Below the pieces are notes generated by a model. It was not told where the DNA came from, ran no database searches, and saw nothing but the letters and a program-made list of their open reading frames with translations. This document shows positions 1 to 6,867 of a stretch of 21,740 nucleotides of DNA, in pieces; within the stretch, counting starts at the first letter, position 1; every line of letters starts with the position of its first letter. The DNA is taken from the NCBI GenBank assembly GCA_003505715.1, contig DNXU01000482.1:38144-59883 (forward strand). The letters run 5' to 3'. Source of the DNA: Cyanobacteria bacterium UBA8803 (lineage in GTDB: Bacteria; Cyanobacteriota; Cyanobacteriia; Cyanobacteriales; Coleofasciculaceae). Made by a program: the position numbers and the translations under genes.

Positions 1-216
1 TTCTTGCGGATCGGTTGGTCCCTGGCGAGGGGGGCGTGGGGGGTCAACCAAATCTGGTTGGGTTGGTTGCGGCAGCGGGGGAGATAACAATGGAAGCTGA
101 CCTGTTCCAGTCGGTACCCCTTGAGCCAGATAGGGGAACCCGGACAGCCAAAAAAACAGAATAGTCGCAATTCCCCAATAAATTAGTTTGATGGAAGTAG
201 ACACAGGTTTTTTCAT
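1..216 (-). CDS. Partial small exported or anchored proline-rich protein (C-terminus outside window)
   Basis: This reading frame starts at an ATG at 214-216 (complement) and is still open at base 1, giving 72 residues. The start is preceded closely by AAGAGG, a good ribosome-binding site. The product begins MKKPVSTS and has one hydrophobic stretch (about residues 9-32, ending GFPYLAQG). That stretch could be a signal peptide cleaved after a LAQ-like site or an N-terminal anchor. A strongly proline-rich tail (PPLPQPTQP, then PPRPPRQ) follows. It is the third gene in a minus-strand run after the SH3b gene and the 53-residue gene, and it shares the MKKP start with the latter. An overlapping open frame from 241 in another phase lacks these features. 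I do not recognise a family; an envelope-spanning or secreted small protein is an inference. Confidence 0.6.
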   Translation of the reverse strand, partial: MKKPVSTSIKLIYWGIATILFFWLSGFPYLAQGVPTGTGQLPLLSPPLPQPTQPDLVDPPRPPRQGPTDPQE

Positions 217-248
217 AACCTCTTTTTTCTTTCTGAGGCATCGTCAGC

Positions 249-410
249 TTAATTCACCCATTCCCGTTCCGGCTCTCCCAACCCTTCATTGCTTTCGCCG
301 ATTTCTTTAGAGACATGATTGATTATTGCTCCAATTGCGAAGACAGCCAAGAGTACCAAAATTGATACAAAAATACGTATCACAAAGTTGCTAGGACGTG
401 GCTTTTTCAT
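249..410 (-). CDS. Small single-span membrane protein, 53 residues, unknown function
   Basis: The frame runs from an ATG at 408-410 (complement) to TAA at 249-251. GAAGG lies about 10 bases upstream of the ATG. The product begins MKKPRPSN and has one clean membrane segment (about residues 9-30, IRIFVSILVLLAVFAIGAII). It ends in a short acidic, soluble tail rich in Glu and Gly. By the positive-inside rule the Lys/Arg-rich N-terminus should be cytoplasmic. It lies 46 bases downstream of the SH3b gene and 32 bases upstream of the next MKKP gene, so the three probably form one transcript. No family is recognised. The RBS, hydrophobic profile and placement are why I count it as real. Confidence 0.6.
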   Translation of the reverse strand: MKKPRPSNFVIRIFVSILVLLAVFAIGAIINHVSKEIGESNEGLGEPEREWVN

Positions 411-456
411 TACAAATTCGCCTTCAAGGAGAGGTCAATTAAGTACGCCTCGCTCG

Positions 457-1062
457 TCAAGGACAGTACGTGAGATAAGCCGCAGATACATAACCTTGTA
501 AAGGAGCTGAAATTGGCACCCAACCATTTGCACCTCTGTTCTCAATAGTCACATTCCGTCCATTGGGTACTACTCCGACAACATCGCTGTTAATTGATGG
601 CTCTTGCCGAACATAAAGACCACCCCTTGCTGAAACTTCGCGACAGTTTTTTGGAGGAGGAGACTCCTGACAAGAGGTGAGAAAACCCGCATATACATAA
701 CCTTGTAGGGGAGCTGAAATCGGCATCCACTTTGCCCCAGGATTTCCACCAACAGTATTTCTGCCAGGATTCTCAACAACGGTCACATTCCGCTCATAAG
801 GTATTACTCCGAGCGCCCTGCTGTAAACCGTTGGATCTTCCCGAACATAAAGACCATTTCTTGCTGCAACTTGGCGGCAGTTGTCTGACGCCTGGGCCAG
901 TTGATATATACCCTCGTTCTGGAAAGATGTTATTTTGGGGGTCTGAATTTCCTGACTTGTGGCTGTACTAGCAGCTGTAGAGGGAGGGACAAAAGCCGTC
1001 AAAGCTGACAAAAGTAAAGTAAGCCCTGTTACAGATTTTTTCCAATTACTCATCTGTTTCAT
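457..1062 (-). CDS. Secreted protein with two bacterial SH3 (SH3b) domains
   Basis: The product has 201 residues. Its signal peptide is about residues 1-31 (KK-containing N-terminus, LTLLLSALTAFV core, then an Ala/Ser/Thr-rich cleavage region), so it should be exported. Two SH3b repeats follow, at about residues 62-130 and 139-200. Each begins NCR-V-AR-GLYVR and ends PISAPLQGYV followed by a closing Cys, so each repeat carries a Cys pair that could form a disulfide. SH3b domains usually bind peptidoglycan or peptides; the ligand here is unknown. TAGGAG lies 8 bases before the ATG. It is paralogous to the gene at 9579-10181: both start MKQ, share the LTAF...STAAST leader and the NGWVPIS core, and have matching RBS spacing. 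The two halves are similar even at DNA level (488-522 against 695-729). It is the first gene of a likely three-gene operon. Confidence 0.85.
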   Translation of the reverse strand: MKQMSNWKKSVTGLTLLLSALTAFVPPSTAASTATSQEIQTPKITSFQNEGIYQLAQASDNCRQVAARNGLYVREDPTVYSRALGVIPYERNVTVVENPGRNTVGGNPGAKWMPISAPLQGYVYAGFLTSCQESPPPKNCREVSARGGLYVRQEPSINSDVVGVVPNGRNVTIENRGANGWVPISAPLQGYVSAAYLTYCP

Positions 1063-1338
1063 GGTGAAAACTCCTATCGTGTTTATGGGTTCCCAGTTAA
1101 AATTGGAAATCTATTAGATTCCGCTAGACTAGGAATGAATGTACAAAGATTTAATTAATTCAATACCTTCCATATTAGAGTTTTTTCAATAGGATTAAGA
1201 TATAATTTTGAGTTTATAAAGCGTTTTAAATATTGAGTTATAACTCTCTAAACAATCTGAGCTGGTAAGTTTAGTTAAGTGTAAACTCACTTATTAGATA
1301 ATGTTAAATAAACATCTGTTTTGTTTGACTATAAATAG
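1063..1338 (-). promoter_or_regulatory. AT-rich upstream region of the SH3b operon
   Basis: This gap of 276 bases has no credible gene. Read on the minus strand it contains TTGTTTAG (1255-1248), TAAACT starting at 1216 and GAATTAATT (1161-1153). These match, in order and at nearly the same spacing, blocks upstream of 3627 and 9579. Spacings from the first block are about 39 and 94 here, 41 and 89 in the second region, and 39 and 86 in the third. It probably holds the promoter. No -10/-35 pair could be fixed with confidence. Confidence 0.4.
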
Positions 1339-2028
1339 TTAATCTGTTAACAAGTCGGAAGGAATGAGTTCTTTTTGAATGGCTAAGACGGCGGCTTGAG
1401 TGCGATCGCGCACCTCCAGCTTCTTCAAGATGGAATGGACATGGACTCTAACAGTACCAGGAGCAATGTAGAGAATGTCTGCAATCTCCTGATTGCTCCG
1501 TCCGGCTGCAATCATTGCCAAGATTTCCTGTTCGCGCCTCGTGAGCGGATTTTCCGGTAATTGTTCAGCCTCTGATGGGGTAGAAGCAGGTTGTGCGCTG
1601 TGCACAAAAGTAGATTGAATCTCCGTGGTTGCAGCTTCGTCCCACCAGGAAGCTCCCGCTGCTACAGAACGGAGCGCCAAGATGAGAAGTTCTGCCTTAA
1701 TGCCTTTGAGGCAGTAGCCTTTGACACCGATTTCAATTAACTTAGCAATTAAAGGTTTTTGAAAACGAGACGTTAAAGCTAGGATAGGTAGCTCTGGGCG
1801 TTGCAGCTTAAGTTCTTCACAAGTCTCAATGCCACCAATTCCCGGCAATCCTACATCGAGTAGCACAATATCGAGCGCGTGTTGAAGAGCTAATTCTATA
1901 GCCGTCTCACCGTCTTCAGCCTCAGCAACGACTTCTAATCCTGGCTCCTGTTGCAACCGCATAGACAAACCGAGGCGAAACAATTCGTCATCTTCAACCA
2001 ACAAAATTCGTAGTGCATTTGAGGTCAT
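1339..2028 (-). CDS. NarL/FixJ-family response regulator
   Basis: This is a DNA-binding two-component response regulator of 229 residues from the chosen ATG. The receiver domain spans about residues 6-120: the acidic pair is in LLVEDDE, the phosphoacceptor is Asp58 in VLLDVGLPG, and the conserved Lys is near 108 in GYCLKG. A linker of about 35 residues follows. A LuxR-type helix-turn-helix comes last (about 160-220, LTRREQEILAMIAAGRSNQEIA then GTVRVHV). I chose the ATG at 2026-2028 over an upstream TTG because AGGT lies just before it and the receiver starts immediately after. The neighbouring upstream gene is a histidine kinase on the same strand, now broken, so its partner is probably lost. 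It may be an orphan regulator or take signals from another kinase. Confidence 0.9.
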   Translation of the reverse strand: MTSNALRILLVEDDELFRLGLSMRLQQEPGLEVVAEAEDGETAIELALQHALDIVLLDVGLPGIGGIETCEELKLQRPELPILALTSRFQKPLIAKLIEIGVKGYCLKGIKAELLILALRSVAAGASWWDEAATTEIQSTFVHSAQPASTPSEAEQLPENPLTRREQEILAMIAAGRSNQEIADILYIAPGTVRVHVHSILKKLEVRDRTQAAVLAIQKELIPSDLLTD

Positions 2029-2069
2029 TTTTACCTGAGACAAGCGGCTTTCAGCAGCGTATATGAGAT

Positions 2070-2135
2070 ATAGCTACAGAGAATGTCACAGAAGAATTCC
2101 ACATAGCTACAGAGAATGTCACAGAAGAATTCCAC
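2070..2135. repeat. Perfect tandem duplication of a 33-base unit
   Basis: Bases 2070-2102 are repeated exactly at 2103-2135, with nothing between the copies. The unit begins ATAGCTACAG and ends GAATTCCAC. It lies 41 bases upstream of the response-regulator ATG, in the gap between regulator and broken kinase, so it could alter the regulator's promoter or leader. The lack of any difference between copies suggests a recent duplication (or an assembly artefact). Confidence 0.95.
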
Positions 2136-2315
2136 AACATTCATCCTCCTGAAGGGGTGAACTAGTGTAAAATCCCATATAATTGTTCCGTTGAAAGGCT
2201 TTCGCTTCACAAAAAAACCACAGCCAACTCCTCATCGACTGTTAAGGATGTATACGTTATTGTGATTTGCATGAAGCTTCTGTGTTGCTTAATGGAATTA
2301 GGGCTGTGATGAGAG

Positions 2316-3294
2316 CTATTCTGAGCGTTGATGCACAGGTAATCTGAATCCGAACGAAGCACCGCGTTGCGATCGCTGTGTAGCGTCTTTTGAGGAGAAA
2401 CGATTTTTGCCCCAGATGGTACCACCATGGGCTTCAATAATCTGTCGCGTCAAGTATAGCCCCAACCCAGACCCCATAGATTGGCGATCGCTATGTCCCT
2501 GGTAAAACCGCTCAAACAAGCGGTTGTAGCGCATCCCCATTGACCCAAAGAGAGCGATCATTGGATTCTCCAAAACTGAGATTAACATCCACTCGGCGCT
2601 TTGAGGCTAAACCTGATACTGTAGCGATCACTTCCTCAGCTAGAGCGGCTAGTTCAACAGGTGCCAGTTTTAATCTCGCTCCTTCTGTATCGTTGCGATA
2701 GACATCCAACAGCGTCTCGATTAGCGCAAGTGAGTTCTCGTGACTCCTTTGGATCGCTGCGAACACTTTTTGCTGTGCGGCTGTTACTGCACCGTACTTT
2801 TCCTGCTGCAATGAGTTCAATGTCTCAATCGCTCCCAGCAGTGGTGTTTTCAGGTCGTGGGTTAAGGTTGATACAAAATCCTCTCGCGTACTAGCTAACT
2901 GCTGTTGCGCCTGTAGCTGCGCTTTGTGCCGTGCGATCGCTTCTTCATGACGCAAATTGCGATCGCTCAGCCAACCCGTGACTACGAGTGCCAGCGCCAT
3001 CAGCGCACGGTTCATCACTGTTGCTTCGTTGTGCCACTCCGGATTAGGGATAAACACATTCAGAAGGGTTAAGCCTGTTGCCATTACCGTAACTTGAAGT
3101 GTAGCCGAGCGACTCAGGCGTGAAGAAGCTAACAAAATTGGTCCGGTATAGAGGAAACCCAAGGCATAAGGCGGTGGAGTGCAAAAATCTAAGACAAGAA
3201 TGATTGCAAATGACCCAACAATGAGCCAGCGCGTGTGAGAGTGCTGATCGGCAAGCCAACCTGTTTTTAAAATTGCTATTAATCGGCGTAACAT
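2316..3294 (-). pseudogene. Histidine kinase broken by internal deletion and frameshift
   Basis: The first frame (3294 to a TGA at 2514-2512, 260 residues) has several hydrophobic N-terminal segments (about residues 22-110), a coiled linker and a HisKA dimerisation domain. The phosphoacceptor is His146 in STLTHDLKTPL. It reads to NGDALQPLV and stops. The next frame continues the same protein from LFERFYQGHSDRQ through the G2 box GSGLGLYLTRQ and IIEAHGGTIWG to FGFRLPV, ending at TAG 2318-2316. In intact kinases of this kind about 40-45 residues carrying the N box and the DxGxG (G1) box lie between these parts; here they are absent. An internal deletion and a shift of frame are therefore both present. 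ATP binding should be impossible. The response regulator downstream on the same strand is the likely partner. A residual role as a membrane dimerisation module cannot be excluded. Confidence 0.85.
2506..2525. repeat. Inverted repeat at the kinase deletion junction
   Basis: AACCGCT (2506-2512) and AGCGGTT (2519-2525) form a perfect 7-base stem with the 6-base loop CAAACA. The element sits where the kinase reading frame switches from NGDALQP to LFERFYQ, and the premature TGA lies inside it. This is compatible with a hairpin-assisted deletion. Confidence 0.6.
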
Positions 3295-3342
3295 TGCAAG
3301 CCGCTGTTATTTGAACGAATAGATACGTAATACAAGTATATG

Positions 3343-3495
3343 AAATTATATCTTAAGCAATAAAGTCAGTGTTTAGTTGCTATTTATATCTCTAGGCATA
3401 AAGAGTTGATAAACTTGCTAAAGCTTATTCTATGGCAAATTTTATATTAATCTATTCAAATTAATTGTAAACACCAAACTATATCTTGATTTCTG
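3343..3495 (+). promoter_or_regulatory. Conserved upstream block of the two-repeat lipoprotein gene
   Basis: This AT-rich non-coding sequence is collinear with 9304-9458. Shared words in order are AAATTATATCT (3343), GTGTTTAG (3369), TAAACTT-CTAAA (3410), AAATTAATTG-AAAC (3458) and TATATCTTGATTT-TG (3480). Spacings between consecutive words are 41/48/22 here and 39/47/22 in the other copy, counted from GTGTTTAG. The copies look like diverged duplicates of one regulatory region. About 130 bases of untranslated leader would follow before the ATG at 3627. Bases 3295-3342 and 3496-3626 show nothing else I can identify. Confidence 0.55.
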
Positions 3496-3626
3496 TTTCT
3501 GAATCAATAACTATTGAAGTGTCTGCATCTTCCCAATATTTTTTTGACTTTCAACAATACGGATTTGCTGAAGTAAATTTGAAAGTTTTAGAATTCAAGT
3601 CCGCAAGCGTTACGGAGATTTTTTCA

Positions 3627-4484
3627 ATGAACAATAGATTGAGTGAAGTTCGGGTTGCCAGTTACGCATGTGTTCGCCGTGACGATGCCAAAACATTGTT
3701 GAACCCCAAAGGAGCAGCGATTGCTTTGGCATTCTTGGCGATGCTTCTTCCCGCTTGCACCACTAACACCACAGAAAAGGTAGGCGGTTCTACTGCTAAA
3801 ACTAACGTCTCCACAGAGGAAGTTGCTGATAAGACAAATGCCCTTCTTGGTCAGACTGTAACAGTAAGAAGCGAAGTTGAAAGAAAAGTTGGTGCCCATT
3901 CCTTCACCATCGGTGATGACAAGCTTTTTGGTAGTGAAAAAATTCTGGTTATTAATGCTTCAGGAGCGCCCACTGTCCTTCCTGATGACATAGACCTTCA
4001 AGTAACGGGTAAGGTTGCCAAGCTTGTAGTTGCTGATGTCGAAAGGGAATTCAATTTGGACTTGGAGCCACAACTAGAGGCAGAATTTAGAGACAAACCA
4101 GTAATTATTGCTCAATCAATTGCTCTAGCGCCCGAAGTGGGTGAAGTTACCAGAAATCCCAGTGCCTTCTACAACAAAACCATTGCTGTGAAGGGTGAAG
4201 TAGAAGATATAGTCAGCCCGACTGCCTTTAGGCTCGATGAGGATGGACTAGATGGAGTAGTTGACAACAGGGATTTGCTGGTTTTGAATCCGAAAACTGG
4301 TCAAACCGTCCAGGATAATCAAGCGATTGTCGTAACGGGTGTACTCCGACCCTTTGTTGTCGCCGACATTGAGAGGGAATACGATTTAAACTGGGATTTG
4401 ACTTTGCAAAGAAAGCTGGAAGCAGAATACAGTCAAAAACCCGTACTTATTACTCAAAATGTATATCCATCAGCAAAAGAATAA
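3627..4484 (+). CDS. Lipoprotein with two tandem OB-fold-like repeats
   Basis: The product has 285 residues from the ATG at 3627, which has GGAG 9 bases upstream. An in-frame TTG at 3486 would extend the frame, but it falls inside a conserved upstream DNA block, so I reject it. A Lys/Arg-containing N-region is followed by a hydrophobic core and the lipobox LLPAC (Cys about residue 48), predicting a lipid-anchored envelope protein. Two repeats of about 100 residues follow. Each has a GQTVTVRSEVE- or NKTIAVKGEVE-like strand, a segment ending ILVINA or LLVLNP, V-VTGxxxxxVVADxEREY/F, L--KLEAE/QLEAE, and KPVIIAQ or KPVLITQ. The pattern of short beta strands suggests an OB-like fold, but I do not recognise a named domain. 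The gene is followed by a terminator at 4504-4526. Confidence 0.8.
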   Translation: MNNRLSEVRVASYACVRRDDAKTLLNPKGAAIALAFLAMLLPACTTNTTEKVGGSTAKTNVSTEEVADKTNALLGQTVTVRSEVERKVGAHSFTIGDDKLFGSEKILVINASGAPTVLPDDIDLQVTGKVAKLVVADVEREFNLDLEPQLEAEFRDKPVIIAQSIALAPEVGEVTRNPSAFYNKTIAVKGEVEDIVSPTAFRLDEDGLDGVVDNRDLLVLNPKTGQTVQDNQAIVVTGVLRPFVVADIEREYDLNWDLTLQRKLEAEYSQKPVLITQNVYPSAKE

Positions 4485-4503
4485 ACGGTGGAACTCAAAA
4501 GTT

Positions 4504-4526
4504 GAGGGAAGCAAATTGCTTTCCTC
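4504..4526 (+). terminator. Probable intrinsic terminator
   Basis: GAGGGAAGC (4504-4512) pairs with GCTTTCCTC (4518-4526) across the loop AAATT, with one G-T pair. The T-rich run TTCATTTTAT follows. It lies 20 bases after the lipoprotein stop codon and before the lipid kinase, so it probably separates the two transcripts. Confidence 0.65.
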
Positions 4527-4596
4527 TTCATTTTATGGTCTTGATTTTACTGAAGCTGCGGCTTTTTAACAGAAGCGATTCACGCTTGGCAATAAC

Positions 4597-5499
4597 ATGA
4601 AGCGTTCAGCCTGCTTAATTCATAATCCTGTTGCTGGTCAGGGCGATTCAGAAGCTGACCTTCAGAGGATTCGTACACTACTCGAACTAGATATCGATCT
4701 AGACATTCGATTGACGACAAAAGAGGTAGATGCCGATCAACTTGCTCGCGCAGCAGTGAAGGAAGGAGCATCAACGATAATCGTTTCCGGTGGCGATGGC
4801 ACCCTATCAGCAGCGGCTTCAGCTTTGGTTAGAAGTTCTATTCCATTAGGGGTGATTTCACGAGGCACAGCCAATGCCTTTGCCAGAGCTTTAGGGATTC
4901 CAGACACGCTTGAGGCAGCCTGTCAGACTATCTTAAATGGGTGTAACCGTGTGGTTGATGCGGCTAGATGCAACAATCAGCCAATGATGCTTCTAGCAGG
5001 GATGGGACTGGGAGCAAAGATGGTTGAACATAGTGAGCGAACCGCCAAAAATCGATTCGGCACCCTAGCTTACATCCTAGGTGGGTTGAAGCAGTTGTGG
5101 CAAATGGAATTCTTTGAAGCCCGCATCGAAACGGAAGACAAGGTGATTACAGTTCTGAATGCAGCTGCCGTTACTGTCGCTAATGCCGCGCCTGTAACCT
5201 CTATTCTGGCTCAAGGACCAGCAGCGGTGATTGCAGACGATGGGATGCTGGACATAACAATTGTGGCTCCAGCAAATGCGGCGGCGGCAATTGGCGCTGG
5301 CTTCCACCTACTGAAGACTGCCCAACAGGGGATTGCGGTAGAGCGGTCAGATATTGGTTATTTTCGCGATCGCTCCGTTAAGGTCACAACAGAGCCTCCT
5401 CAAAAAGTAGCACTGGATGGTGAACTCATTGGAACAACACCAGTTGAAATTGAGTGCATTCCGGGTGGCTTAACCATCTTGGTGCCCAAGCTTACATGA
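4597..5499 (+). CDS. YegS/diacylglycerol-kinase-type lipid kinase
   Basis: This 300-residue protein belongs to the DAGK catalytic superfamily (YegS/BmrU-like), which phosphorylates diacylglycerol or related lipids with ATP at the membrane face. The N-terminus LIHNPVAGQGD is the usual start of the fold. The nucleotide-binding motif is at about 65-69 (SGGDGTLSAAAS), and the substrate-loop motif GTANAFARALGIP follows at about 91-103. The C-terminal beta domain ends in ALDGELIGTTPVEIE, which matches the conserved DGE region. Length is normal for the family and no motif is missing. No strong RBS precedes the ATG. The true substrate cannot be told from sequence. Its neighbours are membrane proteins, consistent with an envelope-lipid role. 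Confidence 0.9.
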   Translation: MKRSACLIHNPVAGQGDSEADLQRIRTLLELDIDLDIRLTTKEVDADQLARAAVKEGASTIIVSGGDGTLSAAASALVRSSIPLGVISRGTANAFARALGIPDTLEAACQTILNGCNRVVDAARCNNQPMMLLAGMGLGAKMVEHSERTAKNRFGTLAYILGGLKQLWQMEFFEARIETEDKVITVLNAAAVTVANAAPVTSILAQGPAAVIADDGMLDITIVAPANAAAAIGAGFHLLKTAQQGIAVERSDIGYFRDRSVKVTTEPPQKVALDGELIGTTPVEIECIPGGLTILVPKLT

Positions 5500-5530
5500 A
5501 GATGCATATCCAACTATTCGATTAGAGCAG

Positions 5531-5656
5531 ATGCTTATGACTACTTTGGAACTTTTGAAGCTTTATGCAGCAGGAGAGCGAGACTTTCCGGAAACAAAAC
5601 TGATTCAGGCAAATCTAACTGGGGCAATAATGCCCGATGGTATAACCCAAAATTAG
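5531..5656 (+). pseudogene. Collapsed pentapeptide-repeat gene (N- and C-terminal ends joined)
   Basis: A 41-codon frame encodes LELLKLYAAGERDF, the standard opening of cyanobacterial pentapeptide-repeat proteins. It then has a single repeat-like stretch (KLIQANLTGA) and ends directly in AIMPDGITQN, the usual ending of such proteins (AIMPDGTIHN-like). The many A(D/N)LxG repeats expected between are missing, as if recombination between repeat units removed them. It may still be translated from ATG 5531 or 5537, but one or two repeats cannot form the usual beta-helix. The following bases to 5739 contain a short frame ending AINSHPYFKQYEEGLAQLN (stop at 5725-5727) that I cannot assign. Confidence 0.7.
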
Positions 5657-5739
5657 ACTTACTGAGCGCTATAAATTCACATCCTTACTTTAAACAGTAT
5701 GAAGAAGGTCTTGCCCAGCTCAATTGAAAGAGCCAAAAA

Positions 5740-6843
5740 ATGGAGGCTACAGTTGTGAGTTTAGGGAAATTAATCGGCTTCCTTGCCTTTGCAGTTTCTC
5801 TTTATATCCTCTGGCAGATACGGCAAATCCTTTTGCTGGTCTTTGCAGCAGTGGTTTTTGCAGTCGTATTAAACCGAATTGTACGCTGGCTCCAGCGCTC
5901 AGGAGTTAAGCGAGGTATTGCGATCGCACTAACAGTTATTTCCTTACTAGGAATCTTATTTATCCTGTTTGCACTGATTGGACCATCCTTTGCTCAGCAA
6001 TTGGAACAATTGGGTAACCTCGTGCCTATCAGTTTAGGAAGTCTGGGCGATTGGATAAACTCGCTCTCTAATTGGCTTCCGGAGAGACTAATAAATGTCC
6101 GTAGCATCAGCGATTTTCTTCCCAGACTTCAACCTTTGATAACTGGGTTGTTAAACAATGCCTATATTTGGTTCTCCGATCTACTGGCAATTATCCTTAA
6201 CCTGTTGCTAGTCTTAGTTCTGATTATCATGCTAGTAGCAAATCCCGCACCATACCGACGAGGTTTAATACTGCTGTTTCCTGCTTTTTATCGTCGGCGT
6301 GCCTGTGAAATTCTCGCCGAGTGTGAAAGCACTCTCGTTGGCTGGGTGAGTGCCACGCTCATTGATATGGCAGTTATTACTGTGGTGAGCTTTATTGGTC
6401 TGTTGATTTTGGGCGTGCCGCTAGCGTTAGCTAACGCCATCATTGCGGGATTATTAGAGTTTATCCCTAATATCGGACCAACTTTGAGCGTGATACCACC
6501 GATGGTTGTTGGTGCCCTACTCGTTTCTCCGGGAAAAGCGGTTGCGGTGCTAATCTTGTACATTCTGATTCAACAGTTTGAGGCTTATATTCTAGTACCA
6601 TTTGTGATGAAACAACAGGTGGAGTTGCTACCAGCAGTTACGTTGTTAGCCGTTGTAATTTTTGGCAGTCTTTTTGGTTTTCTAGGTGTATTTCTTGCTG
6701 TGCCGCTAGTAATTGTTTCCAAAATTTGGATCTATGAACTTCTGATTAAAGACATACTCAACCATTGGGACAAAAATGAGAAAGACAGTTCCTCACAAGA
6801 AGAAACGATTGCGCTTGCGTACAGTGCCAAAGGCAATCGCTAA
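5740..6843 (+). CDS. AI-2E/UPF0118-family membrane permease (copy 1)
   Basis: This 367-residue polytopic protein belongs to the AI-2E transporter family (UPF0118/PerM-like). A pair of N-terminal spans (about 8-45) is followed by an amphipathic cytoplasmic stretch. A third span comes before the soluble loop QLEQLGNLVPISLGSLGDWI. Further spans follow, with the family-typical signature at about 228-250 (LLEFIPNIGPTLSVIPP) and the C-terminal FLGVFLAVPLVIVSKIW. Members have been linked to autoinducer-2 export or Na+/H+ exchange; the substrate here is unknown. Only a modest RBS (GAAAG) precedes the ATG. The next gene starts 25 bases after the stop, so co-transcription with the DUF1206 gene is likely. 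A second family member lies at 8245-9282 on the other strand. Confidence 0.9.
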   Translation: MEATVVSLGKLIGFLAFAVSLYILWQIRQILLLVFAAVVFAVVLNRIVRWLQRSGVKRGIAIALTVISLLGILFILFALIGPSFAQQLEQLGNLVPISLGSLGDWINSLSNWLPERLINVRSISDFLPRLQPLITGLLNNAYIWFSDLLAIILNLLLVLVLIIMLVANPAPYRRGLILLFPAFYRRRACEILAECESTLVGWVSATLIDMAVITVVSFIGLLILGVPLALANAIIAGLLEFIPNIGPTLSVIPPMVVGALLVSPGKAVAVLILYILIQQFEAYILVPFVMKQQVELLPAVTLLAVVIFGSLFGFLGVFLAVPLVIVSKIWIYELLIKDILNHWDKNEKDSSSQEETIALAYSAKGNR

Positions 6844-6867
6844 CATTAGAATGCATAGCTTATAGCA

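Noticed and set aside
44..241. 65-codon minus-strand frame beginning MPQKEKRG
   Set aside because: It overlaps the 216-to-1 frame, which has a good RBS and a hydrophobic leader; this frame has neither.
319..501. 60-codon plus-strand frame over the small membrane gene
   Set aside because: It overlaps, antisense, the better-supported 53-residue gene and the end of the SH3b gene and shows no domain.
2029..2043. TTG start five codons upstream for the response regulator
   Set aside because: The ATG at 2028 is preceded by AGGT and begins right before the receiver domain.
3486..3626. N-terminal extension of the lipoprotein gene from TTG 3486
   Set aside because: The extension crosses a DNA block conserved upstream of another gene, puts 47 non-signal residues before the signal peptide, and lacks an RBS; ATG 3627 has GGAG at good spacing.
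5657..5727. Short reading ending AINSHPYFKQYEEGLAQLN before the AI-2E gene
   Set aside because: It could be the tail of another deleted gene, but I do not recognise it and it has no start signal.
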